Origin: Opisthorchis felineus
Lineage: Eukaryota; Platyhelminthes; Trematoda; Opisthorchiida; Opisthorchiidae
DNA length: 64,000 bases
NCBI GenBank assembly: GCA_004794785.1
Contig: SJOL01004042.1
Coordinates: forward strand, 150,499 to 214,498
Direction of reading: 5' to 3'
Part shown: positions 12,516-24,561 of the stretch, in pieces
Layout of the letters: each line of letters opens with the position of its first letter
Numbering within the stretch: the stretch's first letter is position 1
Made by a program: the position numbers and the translations under genes
The notes under the pieces: model-generated
Databases searched by the model: none
Seen by the model: only the letters and a program-made list of their open reading frames with translations
What the model was told of the DNA's origin: nothing

Positions 12516-15500
12516 TCGTAGTTTAAGTTTGTTTTTCTGGACATAACCGAAATTCCTTTATTTCATTTCATCCAACTCCTAGCCCTGTTACGGCAGATAT
12601 TCTTGTCCAGAAACAGATTACTCAAAAACAGAAATTTCATCGTTACACTTTGACTGATAGCTGTCTTCACTGCGTGGTGGTGTTGATTACTGTGCTTCTC
12701 CAGGACGTTGTTTAAAATGTTCGAAATATTTGTTCAAGTTCAAAGTGGCCCTGGTGGTTTTCAACAGTGATTGATATAGGCATTTAAATTTTGATAGAGT
12801 GGGATGATTTTGAGGTTTTGTCTTGCGAATGAAACTGTTAAACCCTTAAAAACCTAGAATCACTGTAAAGTCGTTTCATCCTTGATGATCAACCTTAGTT
12901 GACGATTTCTGCAGGTGATTGATCACTGGTGTCTTTATCCTATAAAAAGAATCCGTTGGAGGGTAAGAGTATCCAAGCAAGGTGTCAAATGCTACCAACA
13001 CGGAATGTGAAGTCAAGGTGAACTTCCCCATTAATTAATTTTTCAGTGATTTACCCCTGACGCAGTGCTGAATTGCACTGCCAAATTGGAGAATAACCAT
13101 ATACCCGTATATCCGTTGTCGACATAAACGCTGATGGCCTTGCACTATGCACTGCTTATGGAATTCGTCCACGGAACCTGATCAGTTAGAATTCCACATA
13201 AGACACATAGTGGACTGTCTTTGTTGGATCAAAGTGATCCAGGACATTAGTTGAGTTGATGTCTCTTCACACTGATCAACATGAGAAGTACTTAGGATGA
13301 CAGTCCGCCAGTTTACACACAGTTTCTTGATTTATTTTGGATGCTTTTGAGTAAAAGTAGACGGGCTGTTTTCAACTTGGATAGAAAACTCTAACGATGA
13401 TCAGTTGAGAAAAAAGTGTAAGAAAGAATAATGGAAAGCTTCATTTGCCAATAACCTAACAATACCCTTTTTACTTGATAATACAAGATGATGCATATGA
13501 TGTAATACTGGATTACCGCCTTACATTTTAGATCGAGAAGTTTCGTTATTTGTATAATGTAGTTTAAACAGATACTCATAGTGGCCCACTGAAAGTCTAA
13601 GAAACCTAAAGTTCCTTCGATATGAAGTCCAAATGTCCTCAGGTGGATGCAGAGACTTGGGTTCCAAACGACAGGGTGGACGTATGATCAGGACTGCCAA
13701 CTTCACAGAATGTATCTATAGACCTCCGCCGGGAGGTTTCAGTATTCGCGTCGGGTCACCATAAAGATCTCACCGAGATATATTTTTGAAAACTTCAAGA
13801 TGCAATGACATAAAAAAGTTACAGAAAAATATCCACCAAAATAGGGATGAACATTTGTTACATCTGCTGCAAACTGTACAAAAATTTTGGTGGAATGCTG
13901 AATTTGTGGACTGAGGAAAGCACTTGTGTTAGGAAAAAGTTTATTTTCTTCAGTTATGTTCAAGCTTCAAGATGCTATTTGAATAGCTTTGGGTACTTCC
14001 AGGCTTCAAAGATGAGAACGTGATCGCAAATCTCATGATACTGCAAAGTGACTGGCTAAATTTTAGTTGAACATGGATTAGTACATCTTGTCGTGTGGGT
14101 ATTAACCCAGAGATGGCGGCTGGAAAGTCGTTTGTTGACATTTTCGCACAGCCCGCTAAAATGAATTTTTGTTACTGATATTTGATCAGACGGCCGTTGC
14201 TTTGTTTGCCGAGCTTGGTAATTAGCCTGCAAACGTTTCGTTCTCAGTAGAGGTGACATCGTCATTGAGCACTCGACTTAGGACGCGGACCTAAACCCCC
14301 CGAAAAGAAGCTATCCAACAGACTGATGGAATAAGTTACATAAGGACGACAACGCAACACCAACTGTGAACAAGCCAATGAGATTGCAAGAAAGGTATGC
14401 ACCAAATTGCCAACAAAAGTAGAGGATAGCAGATCCTTTTCAGCAAGCAAGTGAGAAGTAACTACCCACTAGCAGTGCTCATTGACGTTGCCTCCCAGAA
14501 TGGGGACGAAGCGATTGTGAGCTAATCGTGAAGCTCGGGGAACAGGTCAGCGGTCATCTGATTGGCCATCAGAATTTATTTTATTTTTTCTGTCAGAATT
14601 TATCAAGTCCCTGCAACAGACCACGACAACGAATCGATAATAGACGATAGTCTGAAGGACCTGTGAACAGAAGAAAAGAATCGCTACACAAAATGCCGCC
14701 AACTATCATATTTGTCACGAAGAAGTTTCGGTTTCCCGGTAACATATGACCAAAATTCACACTTACAAGTTTCAGATGGCGGGAAAGTTGCATTCCCATT
14801 CGTATGCGCACAACTCTTGTCGCCAGAAACCGGATCCGATTTGAAATATTTTGTAATTTTCGTGTCAGTTTCTCCAGCCTGGTCGAACAACGAAAAGTCT
14901 TATTTTGAATGTAATGAGAAAGATGTTATGCACTACAGAAATCAGGCATGAGAAGAGAATATATTCACTCCGAAAAATTGATTTTGGCGGAGGGAACATG
15001 ATGACAATAGCAAGTGCTTTAAAAGTAGTTAGAAAGGCGCGAAGACGAACCTGATCGGGTCCTGCCAGAATCATTTATACCGATGGATAGTAAAGACATT
15101 AAACAGTGCTGGTTTTAGAAAAAAATGGTTGTCCATGACCTTCTAACACTGTTATTTATGCAAAACGGACGACCATTTGTAATAAACTATCTAAAGGCAT
15201 ATATATATATATATACCTCAGACGGTTTTGATGCACTGGGGTCACCTTTGTTTTTTTCGATCACATTGTGTTGCTTTTCCACACAAGCAAGTTCCATAAA
15301 TTTACTTGGTTTTAGGGCTGTTAAATGCTTTGTTCCACATTGATGTTGCTGACGCGCCGAGGCGGATGACGCTGGCGACGATCGGCACTTTGACACATCA
15401 GACTTGGAAGCATGTTTATAGGACAATCCTTGCCGGAGCGGCTGTTAGTGCGAACCTTCAAGATTCTGAAGATTACTCCTCACAATCAAAGCCTATTCGC

Positions 15501-16789
15501 TTTCATATTTTCAAACCGATATTCAGAAATTCTAAATATTTGTTTCTGATGGTTTATCCAAATTATTCTAGGGAGATTGGGTTGAATTTCTAACAGCTTT
15601 CATAAGGACATAAAAGCAATTGGAAATAACCTAGTCGACCGGTTTTTGGGGCAACTAAAAGAAGTATCAGTTTTTGTTGACACTCTTAGCTGCAATCCAG
15701 GTTTTGTGAGATCAAACAGTATTTTACTGCAGCTGCAATCCGCGACTAGTTATTAATCCATAGTTCCTCCCGACTGTTGTTCTGTATTTTTGCACGTTAA
15801 ACTAAACCTTTGCAACCGGTCTTTCAGCGTCCACCTTTGGTCACCTGCAGCAGTCTTTATTGGTACTACCTTAACTGGATGACGATCAGACTGTTTGGAA
15901 AGCAGTAGGTGATTCAATATATGCTCAGTAGTTGAGCGAGTATCATTCAGAAGCCTTTTCAAAACTATCGCTTTATGGTGGATTTTAGTTAGCAGCGTTT
16001 CATTTACGAATCGAGCCCCATCATTTTTTCAATAGAGCGTTTAAAATTTCCAGACTCCTATAATCACCCTATTCCACCAGTCTGTATGATGGTTTGGCCC
16101 GGTAATACCCAATAATCAGGAAACTTTTAGGGGCTCAGCAACATAAATTAATGCCACCGTAAGAAATAATGGCCTAGGCACTAGAAAGGTCTACACCGGT
16201 TTGGGTGACCCTGATGTGTTTCTATGGAGAGATGGACACCAAATGAAGTGCTGCTGCTCATTGTTGGTCCTTGATAAAAATGCATACATCCTAAGACAAC
16301 CTTTGATGTCTAGCATACTGAAAGGTGTACATATAGTTACCATTCACCATTGTCACTAAATGAATGACCTTTAATTCATCCTCTCGAATGATAGGAATAA
16401 ACCGTTTTTAGAAGATATTGGACATAACTCTGACCATAGAAATAACCTTGTACACCGACAAATGGCCGTCACTCTAGTGAATAGTAACGTGTATAGCAGA
16501 GTGACTGTGGAGCCTTCTTGGAAATTTTCTGGCTTTGATAAGCCACAGAATTTTTTAATCAGCCCCTCTTCCCTAGCTCAGAGCTTTCTTTGGATTACCA
16601 CACTGAAATAATCAGGTGAATTTGATCGTGTTGGAATCGTGGTCGCACTTCAGAAGGACGGATAAATTGTCGCTTTTGGTGAAGCCACAGCATGAATTAT
16701 ACAGGAAGTTGTCACAGGATTGGCCTTTAGACGAAGAAAATATGTGTATATAGTATAGTATATATATAGTTATGTAAAAAAAACAGGAA
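12516..16789. other. No supportable gene; scattered simple repeats
   Basis: The stretch contains a (TA)n run near 15199-15213, one copy of the dispersed 50-bp repeat (14196-14239) and a TATAG-rich tract (16741-16768). Open frames are short and carry no domain. Confidence 0.5.
14196..14239 (-). repeat. Dispersed ~50-bp repeat, single copy
   Basis: The segment TTTGCCGAGCTTGGTAATTA followed by GCCTGCAAACGTTTC is a diverged copy of the repeat that brackets the Penelope-like fragment at 41.0 and 42.05 kb. It also occurs at 37.2-37.3 and 49.3 kb. Confidence 0.55.
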
Positions 16790-17005
16790 ACAGGTAAGGG
16801 AGAGCAGAAGTCACTTAGGTTGAGATGGGAGGGACTCCGTCTTGTAAATGAAGCCGATCTGTGCTGAAAGACCGAGGAGCACTGTATAGCTGTTCCATCC
16901 TTATTGGGAATCATCAGCAGTGCACATCTCACGAAACTCCGGTGAGTTTCGAACCCACGACCAACTTTTCAGTAAGTTAAACACAACCGTTCGTCCACAA
17001 ACGGC
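16790..17005 (-). repeat. tRNA-derived SINE-like element
   Basis: On the minus strand an A-box-like TGGACGAACGG (16987-16997) is followed after about 30-40 bp by a B-box-like GGGTTCGAAACTC (16944-16956), the spacing of an RNA polymerase III tRNA-type promoter. The sequence after the B box does not pair with the 5' end to form an acceptor stem, so this is not a functional tRNA. It continues into a non-tRNA body, as in tRNA-derived SINEs. The head resembles tRNAs with a GGCCGAACGG-type D arm. Confidence 0.5.
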
Positions 17006-18103
17006 TGATCAGCATGTGATTAATCAGCACTTAGGCAGGACATAGCGCTGTTCATCCTTCAGTCAAGGCCTCCACATCAAGCGGTTACACGTGTTGACTA
17101 GCTCCTCGGGAAGCGACTTCTCAGATGGAGGTTTAACTCATCGGGTAACTTTTCCCCTTCACCTGAGCTACTTATAGCTTGTCGGTAGTTTGAGCTTTGG
17201 GAATATACAGTGAATTGACAATAGTTCTTTGGAGAACCTGTGGTTCAACGTTATGAAAACAATGAGGTAACTACATCAGTAAATAAACAATCAGAAAAAG
17301 TTTGATTTGACGTCAGCGCCTTCGACCGTGCGTGAATATCAAGTCAGACTGCTGCAAAAAATGTTCAAAGGCGTGGTTAAATTAAATCTTCAACAAACGT
17401 TTCATCCACTGCCGGTTAAGTTTTCTCTTTGTCTCCTTTTCCACACTACTACTGGTTTCGCTCTCTGAATCACTCCATTCATAAAGACAAACACTTGCCC
17501 AAAGATCAGGGAAAAACAAGGGCAAAAATACTGAAAGACCTCGCAAAAATATAATGACTATGAGGTAGCGTTATATGTTAATTAGGAAACTGGATCTCAC
17601 GTCAAGTAATGGTAACTTATCTGATTTTATGTGACTAGGCAGCTCCATACAAGGAAAAACTTTAATTTTTTATTCTGATGGCTGAACGAGTAGTGTTTCA
17701 CGATAGGTGATTAGCATACACGATTTCTTCCAAACTGCAATACACAAGATACCGCACAAAAACTAATAACAAACTAACAAAGTAGAAGTGGATGGCTGCG
17801 AATGCTAATTCCTCGATTGCAAATGCTCCAAGCATATGAACTGGTAATTAGCAGATCCTCCGCAAGCACCGTGAATATCTTGGAACAGCTATTTAAGTAG
17901 CCGCCAGAAATCAGATTCTCATCGAATTCATTGCGAGGTCTAAACCAAGCAAAAGCGCAGCAAACTCGGCTCGAGTGTTAATTAACAAGTTTAACTTCGT
18001 GTGGTGCAGTATATGGAAATCTTAAAGTCAAAACACAGCATGATGGAATAAGACGTTATAGTCTGACATTTCGGGTGCCACGGACAACCTTTTTTCACTG
18101 TTA
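17006..18103. other. No supportable gene
   Basis: Nothing recognised on either strand. Confidence 0.5.
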
Positions 18104-18355
18104 ATGCATCCGAAACGTCAGATTACAATATCTTATTCCACTACAGTGTGTTTTGACCTTAAAAATTCCGTAAAAACATCAGAACACGAAAATCTCAAAC
18201 ATACTTCACATTCAGCTTCCAATAATACCACAGTTTTGTACGTTGAGTTCCAAATCGGCTCTGCTCTATTCATCAAATCTAGCAAAACATCACTCTCAGA
18301 ATTCAGTCCTTTAAATGTTCTGGTGGTAATACATATTAGTTATGAAATTTGTGAG
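18104..18355 (+). CDS. Candidate exon, unknown protein
   Basis: An open segment ends at a strong donor (GAG|gtaagt) in phase 0. The peptide is Ser/Thr/Asn-rich, then hydrophobic (LYVEFQIGSALF, LNVLVVIHISYEIC). The upstream acceptor is unresolved. It can be joined in phase to 18491-18717 only through a weak acceptor (gtgaaaag). No family is recognised. Confidence 0.22.
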
Positions 18356-18490
18356 GTAAGTGTTACACGTTTAGGAGGGAGGGTATTAAATTAGAACCTT
18401 GTGAGCACTTGACTGGTTACGATCTTTTGATACAATGTTATCTGGAGTCAGGGGTGTGAATTAACGCTTCACTGCAAATTAGGTGAAAAG

Positions 18491-18717
18491 AAAAATAATG
18501 CCCTTAAACTGGAACATGGTGTCTTTGAGTTGCCTTTATCTGTTGGTCGGATTACTGTAACTGATATCTACCTTTTTGGTGGAGATTTACCGTGCGAATG
18601 TCTGGTCCAAACCAGTGACAGACACTCCATTTGCCTGTTCGACTCTGCGCATTCTCGGCTTTTTTACGGTAGCTCTACCGACGTTGTCTGTCGTATGCAC
18701 ACGCAAGCAAACTGCAG
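18491..18717 (+). CDS. Candidate exon, unknown Cys-containing protein
   Basis: Seventy-five codons plus two bases end at the donor CAG|gtagcc. The peptide alternates short beta-like segments (FELPLSVGRITVTDIYLF) with cysteines (PCECLVQ, VVCRMH), suggesting an extracellular or beta-rich fold. It ends in phase 2, and the next plus candidate (19184-19310) begins with the single base needed. A candidate exon on the opposite strand (18915-19064) lies between them, so one set may be false. Confidence 0.28.
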
Positions 18718-18914
18718 GTAGCCGTTATATTGGCATTCAATAATTCGCAATGGCAGGTTTAAAGTAGAATGAACGTTTCTAAACAAGACGTAAAATAATC
18801 TTTGTCATACTCCTCACTAATCGCTAATAGCGTATAAATTGTCTTTATCCCGAAGTATGTGGTTCGAATCATAACGTTAGCATGGTTGATATTTAAGATA
18901 CACGTGATACTTAC

Positions 18915-19064
18915 TGTTATCAAATTTATCCAACTGGGCACTTCATTTCCATCCGTAAAATAACTGCTTGAAACTGAAGTCTCTCTAGCAATCGAGCAAT
19001 CAAGATCTTTTTCACTATCCATACTCTTTTTGGACGGCTCCTCAGTCTGATCTTCTGGCACCCC
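18915..19064 (-). CDS. Candidate exon, acidic Ser-rich protein
   Basis: Exactly 50 codons are bounded by a pyrimidine-rich acceptor (actttccag) and a consensus donor (ACA|gtaagt), with phase 0 at both ends. The peptide is acidic and Ser-rich (EDQTEEPSKKSMDSEKDLDC) and ends hydrophobic. No domain is recognised. It is antisense to, and interleaved with, the plus-strand candidates at 18.5 and 19.2 kb. Confidence 0.3.
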
Positions 19065-19183
19065 CTGGAAAGTATAGATGATGGAACTAACTATTTTATG
19101 CAAAATAAAACAGAAACACCTTGTTTGCATGAGATGCATGAAGGAGTGCTTTACCATACCTCTTAGAGTGATTGGATTTTCAG

Positions 19184-19310
19184 CCGCAAACGGAATAGTT
19201 CATACTTCGTTTTACTTCGAATTATCTCTGCTAAACGCTACTCAGTCAAAGTTCGGTATAAAATCATTTTCATTCGAACCATACACACTGATCACAATGT
19301 ATTTGCTCAG
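19184..19310 (+). CDS. Candidate exon, basic/hydrophobic unknown protein
   Basis: The acceptor gattggattttcag and donor CAG|gtaggc bound one base plus 42 codons. In the phase dictated by 18491-18717 the frame is fully open and reads as alternating hydrophobic and basic residues (SSYFVLLRIISAKRYSVKVR). A second frame is also open over the same bases, which weakens the coding case. Confidence 0.27.
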
Positions 19311-22185
19311 GTAGGCGCTGTGAACAGAGTTTTCTAGGCAAATAGATTAAATTTACTGATATCTTCTAGATGCATCATGGGATTTCCAGCAATCCATATC
19401 TAGCGTAATAGCTTTTTCGAACAGCACGGTGTTCTGGATGTTACTGCTATTAACCAATAAATGGACTTGGTAAACGGGGGAATTGGCAGAAGGTCTGAAA
19501 CGTCACGTGACTATGGCAGCTCACTGGACCCCCTGCTAGTAGACATATTGAAATTTGGGTAAGAAACTCAAAAACGACAACAATTTAATCTTGTGCAGCA
19601 TGGTCAGAGTTAGCAGAAATGCTGTCACGAATTAATGAAAGAAGTGCAAACCAAACTGCCGGACCGCTGAGGGCACTCCCCACTTTAATACTGCAATTAC
19701 TGCAAATGATAAAGAATGGTATTAGAAGAAAAATCAAAAGATGAAATTACACTTGAAAGTATTGTCTTGGTTAGTCTACACTTGAAGAGGGCAATCTAAT
19801 CTGTGCATTGGAATATTGGGACGCTCGTTGGATATCGAGCGTCCCTTTCTATGCTCACGTCAGACTCAGTTTTGTAGCTAATTTCTAAGTCTCAAAGTAT
19901 GAAGTGAAACAGATTGAGCGTCTTTGGAACTTACCTTCTGGTATGCATTCGAGCTTACTGTCGGTTCGTCCACCCTAAATTCAAGTTGAAAATGATTTAT
20001 CACTCAGGTGCAGATCAGTACGATTGACTAGTGCATTCTATCACCTTGTATCAAGCGCTAGCGTAATATACGTTTCACTCGTATCTGCTGGGTATTTATC
20101 AATTCCAAAACGTCTCAAATCAATACGCAGTCTGAGATGGAGTTGAAAACCTTTCGAAAATCCAGATAAAATGAACTTTCTTCAGATCGACTGCGTTCTA
20201 ACTTGCAGCAATCGGGATGAACTCAGAGGAATTATGATGAAAAGTTGCAGTCGTGCATAGTATAGTAAGTCCTACCCAAGTATCTGTATTAACACCAACT
20301 TCGTAAATTTTTCGTTGCTGGTTTTGCTGAAAATGGCCCGCAAGGCTGAAGGTACTCCGATTATTGCTGAACGGTTAAAACTCATTTGGATTCTGAGATC
20401 CCAAAATGCTAAGCGCAGTTTTAGTGCAAACATGCAGTAAGGATTCGAACGCACTATTTTGTGACTCCCAAATCCTTCTGGAGGGCTGAGATCCAAAAAG
20501 AAAATTTTGGCTGTCCACCAAGTCTCTGAGGTCGATACCTGTTTTGGTTCGATCGAGTATACTAATAAATAAGCTATTTTAGTCTACTTTCAGTCTATTT
20601 TTATCAATAAATTGGTGTCTTTCTATCTGGCTAGTGGATAAGTCATGGACTAGTAGGCCAGAAAGCAAGCTATATATGTTTATTGAGCGAAAAACTTACT
20701 AAATCAGGCTTGAGTTAATAATAAAATCAGCAGACATATTGATGCGTTTTGAAGCAACCTGCATCCTACTTTATGAGAATAAAAACAGACGACTTCCAAG
20801 AGGTAATGTTTTTTTCCGCTTTAATAAGAGAATCCCTAGTTTTCGGGGTTGTATAAAAAGTCCACTCAATTCAGCCAGCCCTCCTCGATACTGGTATGCA
20901 CAATTTGCACTCCGAGTGATCTAAGTGATTAAAGTGGAAAGCGATATATTTTAATGACTTTTTAGAATGCACTACTTACCCCATAAGAGTCAGTCGTGAG
21001 AAAACGAGCACCTAATGAGCACAAAAGAGTTCAGTTAATTTGACGAAGTTGTAGCTTTACCTCCCCCCCACCGGAACAAAATTTTACGGAGTATTGACCG
21101 ATGTCTCTCAGAAAAAGTTGCCAACCTTCTGCTATTCTAAACTACAGTCCCCTTGGTACACAGTTTAGCGCACCAACCAGACATTCGTGGTTTGAACATA
21201 CTCAGACTCCTAAACATACCACCGTGGAGTAAGTGCAGACCAAGTGTTATAACGGTTTACACATTTTAATGAAGGGTTCCGGTAGTGGAATAAGGCAAAT
21301 ACAATGGGACAATACAAAGTAACCCAGTATTTATCAAGTGCATGACAATGTAACCGTAAATTTCTATAACTTACAGTGAAATCGTCTGATTATTTTAATC
21401 ACTGTATGGCTATTTGGCACTAGCCTACAAAAGCTTGGCGACGTTAGCAGACAGCTACTGCGCTATTATACCTGATCTTAATGACATAGCGTAGTAGAGG
21501 TAGATGCACAAACTGGTTACCTAGCTCACTTAAATCGTTACGAAGATCTTAATGACTTGCCAGCGGACATTGTTAAGTGCACCTACAAAAACAAACGCTT
21601 GTCTAGATGCAAGGACCTTCAGAAGCTATCAGTATTTGATCGCCGATGCGAGACCTCATCAAGAAGACAATCCGGTACCCACAGTGGGTGTTCATTCAAG
21701 AGAGGAATGTAACTTCTGCGCTGGGGAGCTGAAGGGTCAAGTAGGCTTACTACAATCAGTCGTGCTAAGGTAAAAAACGTGTTTGAACAAACATTCCAGA
21801 AATTCCGTGGACATTAGTAAATATCCCTTCGGAGTCCAAAACATCACAGATCATATCCTACTATCCAAACCACGAACCGTATCCTCAGTGAGATTTCCAC
21901 GCCAATTTGTTAACCGGTGCAGTCATATATGATTTGATCCATCCATGCTGAACATTCACAGTCTTAACGTACTCCATTTTACATTTGGGAGCTATGGTCT
22001 TGATAAGAAATAAAAGAGAATTAAACTCTCCACTTGTTACCCTTATTATTATTTCGACTGTACTCGTCCAGCTGCAAATTCAGCTGGTAAAAGAATGAAA
22101 CCCTGCCAGTCTGATTACTCTAACCATGGGGGAGACCGTGAAGTACTGTGAGTACTCTGAGAATTGCTCTGTTGAAGTGTATTAA
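19311..22185. other. No supportable gene; one perfect hairpin
   Basis: Short frames only. A perfect 10-bp inverted repeat with an 8-base loop lies at 19818-19845. A frame at 21.6 kb contains KLSVFDRRC, which resembles an RTE reverse transcriptase C-terminal motif but is too isolated to call. Confidence 0.45.
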
Positions 22186-22471
22186 TCAATAAGTGCGCGA
22201 AACTGACATCAGTGCCGAATTTAGGCTTAAAGGATCAATGTTGTGCAGAGCTTGTGGCAACAAGTAACGCATATAGGGGATGAATTCAGAATAAACACAG
22301 ACGGTTGATTTTATTGTTGTGTAGTGGCTCCAAAGTAGTTTCGAATAAAATTTGGATAGAAGATTAGTGGTGACTTGACAGGAACCTATCTTGCCGTGGA
22401 TAACTCGTGATATTGTGGAACAAAAACCAAAATCTTGAAGCAATAGACGTTTCGTGAACGATAAGATGGAA
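22186..22471 (-). CDS. Candidate terminal exon, unknown protein
   Basis: The exon begins with one base of a split codon after a strongly pyrimidine-rich acceptor tract (tcactttttttcttgtc, ending gaaaag). It runs 94 codons to a TGA. The single base completes the codon left in phase 2 by the exon at 22526-22927, giving an in-phase 54-bp intron, which is a typical flatworm size. The peptide is hydrophobic and Ser/Thr/Tyr-rich (for example SYHTTIK-like and FIPYMRYLLPQALHN segments). No family is recognised, and no close polyadenylation signal is obvious. Confidence 0.38.
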
Positions 22472-22525
22472 CTTTTCGACATGACAAGAAAAAAAGTGAG
22501 GAAAGTGAATTGAAAAGCCACTTAC

Positions 22526-22927
22526 TTTCTGGGCACCGTGACGTTTCCATCAGATTCACCCATTATTACGGAGCTAGTACTGCCATCAGGATTTGCTGAA
22601 CCAAACTCTTTGGAATAGCCTAGTTGTTCTCGTGCCTCATCCGATAATTTCCCAGTTTGTCCGACATGGCAAAAATAAACTTCTGGGATCAAATTTTTGT
22701 AGTCATTAAGGACGTTGTGGACACAGTCATCTAGTAGAATTTGGTGCTTTTCAATCACGTTGGCTGTTGGAGCAAAATGCTCGATTTGTATTCGGACACC
22801 AGTTTTTTCACAAGCAAGGTTTACAAAATATTCAGACAAATTGGCAAATTCATCTGAATAATCGGATACATGTATTCGAACAGTAGGTGGTGTTAAATGG
22901 GGCTCTTCAGAAACGAGGTGTGGAGAG
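22526..22927 (-). CDS. Candidate penultimate exon, unknown protein
   Basis: The acceptor ccatctgttacag and donor AAA|gtaagt bound 133 codons plus a split codon at each end. The peptide includes TVRIHVSDYSDEFANLSEYF, then CHVGQTGKLSDEAREQLGYS, and ends Gly/Ser-rich; it looks like a soluble alpha/beta domain. A second acceptor further upstream (ttgttgttgccag, near 23.0 kb) is in the same phase, so the exon may start there. It joins in phase to 22186-22471. The hydrophobic reading upstream of 23.0 kb is probably the translated pyrimidine tract rather than a membrane segment. Confidence 0.4.
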
Positions 22928-23579
22928 CTGTAACAGATGGAATGATAGGCCGAATTATAAGGCTTTAGTATGCGCATAAAAACAACTGGAGAACTACTGG
23001 CAACAACAAGAACAAATGGAAACAGCGGTCCATAAATGTCAAAAAATGAAACAGTGACAAGTTGAAAGAATGTGAAATTCACAGACATACATACATGCGG
23101 TTGCATGTATTAGGTGAAATGCAGTGATAACTCAACTCATGACACGAAACGAATCTGACGTAAGTTGTGTGAACAGACAAATTATATATAGTTCTCTAAG
23201 ACATGAAGCTAGAAGCGCCCTGCTCTTAAAAAATGCTCAGTATCAAGACAGAAGAGCTGGGTGTACAAAGCACGTGTGAAATGTGGATCGTTGAACCGCT
23301 CGCTGAGATTGGCATTTCTGCCAAAACCTCTTCGTCACCAATAAAAATGACCTTATAAGTGTGAAGTGATTTAGCCGTTTATCATCGTTCCGCGGTGTGT
23401 CAATGTTTACATGGAATCAGAACTGGAAAACTATTTATTCACTAAAACTGCACTTTAAGCTACCAAAGCTTTCTTCTACATCCAGTTGATTCGTTCGTAC
23501 ACTGCTGCAACATTCTCGTTGCTGAAAGCATTCTGTCCTTCGGAAAGCTTTTGCAAGCGAGTCCTTATAATTTGCTCAC

Positions 23580-23737
23580 GATTTCTTGCAAGGGAGTGTC
23601 CTTACACCAGGTTTCAAACACACCTGGATTCATCCATCCGTACGCCTGTGATATAACCGGACAATATGGTAGATGCACGGCTAAATTAACGATGGCTGAT
23701 GCCCACAATCCTTTCCACAAGTAAAGAACAATCACAG
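23580..23737 (-). CDS. Candidate exon with a membrane segment
   Basis: The acceptor cttgttaatag and donor ATC|gtgagc bound two bases plus 52 codons. The peptide starts with a strongly hydrophobic run (VIVLYLWKGLWASAIVNLAV) followed by Pro/Cys/Trp residues, as in a multi-pass membrane protein. Its end phase (0) does not match the 22927 acceptor (one base needed), so either an exon is missing or this is a different gene. Confidence 0.28.
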
Positions 23738-24426
23738 CTATTAACAAGACAAACTACTTCCGCAGAAAGTGAGCCAGGAATTGAAATCAAAGATGCTTTT
23801 TACACCAGTGCAATGCTAAACCATCACGTAATGTTTATTGCCCCGATTACAGAAAGCACGAAGGCAACGCAAGTGGTAAGCTCAGTGAACAGTTCAACTA
23901 TCAGTTTCCCAGCCTGAGCTGCCAACATACTTTCTCTATCCTACCTGCAGTAACTGTTTTTACTGCAAACAACACACGAAGTATAATTTGTTAGTTTATT
24001 ATGGATTTTCAGGCGGGGAACTTGCGAAAGTGTGCAATGGTTTGGATTCATCAGGTAGTCAAAGCCAATGACTTTACATTAGCGAATGTTTTATCCACTG
24101 GTTAACCATCTGGAAGCGTTAAAACAACGATCATGTGATCGATCCCTTATAAGCCCATCTGGTGAGTCACACTGGAGAAGAAATATTTTTAGTGTTTTGA
24201 GACTCTGAAGGCTAAAGGCATTATTGCTAAGTGGTCATTCAAGTAGACTCCGAAGGTTGAACAACCTTTTCACAGAGCCAACAAATTATTCATTGCTATG
24301 AATCAACCCTAATGGTCAATAACCTGTGGCAGATTTCGGATTGGTCCGCTTCCCAGACCGTTTTAATTTGAAGAAGACGATGGTGGAGAAAAAGAAGACA
24401 AAAATATATCCAGTGACATAACTCAC

Positions 24427-24561
24427 CAAATCAAATTTGGCGAAAAGAACGACAAACGGAGATGGAAGTACCAGACAAAAAATATAAATAAGTGGAAAGT
24501 TCGCGGTGAAGGTCAGGAACATCAATCCCGTCGGTAAGCAATAGCCAAAAAGGTGTTGTTT
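24427..24561 (-). CDS. Candidate exon with a membrane segment
   Basis: Forty-five codons, phase 0 at both ends, lie between the acceptor cagttgtgtgcag and the consensus donor TTG|gtgagt. The peptide is highly hydrophobic (LMFLTFTANFPLIYIFCLVL), consistent with one or two transmembrane helices. It may belong with 23580-23737, but the phases do not join directly. A second frame is open over part of it. Confidence 0.28.

Noticed and set aside
15187..15426. Possible RTE 3' tail or shared ACVEKQ peptide with the exon at 53.7 kb
   Set aside because: The similarity is limited to about 18 bases and can be chance.
18865..18885. B-box-like GGTTCGAATC (+)
   Set aside because: No A box or tRNA fold upstream; it lies next to a candidate coding exon.
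20425..20445. B-box-like GCGTTCGAATCC (-)
   Set aside because: No recognisable A box at the expected distance.
21600..21773. KLSVFDRRC motif resembling the RTE C-terminal region
   Set aside because: Nine residues only; neighbouring RTE blocks were not found in any frame.
22930..23106. Hydrophobic N-terminal extension of the exon at 22.5-22.9 kb
   Set aside because: It is best explained as the pyrimidine tracts of alternative splice acceptors rather than a membrane segment.
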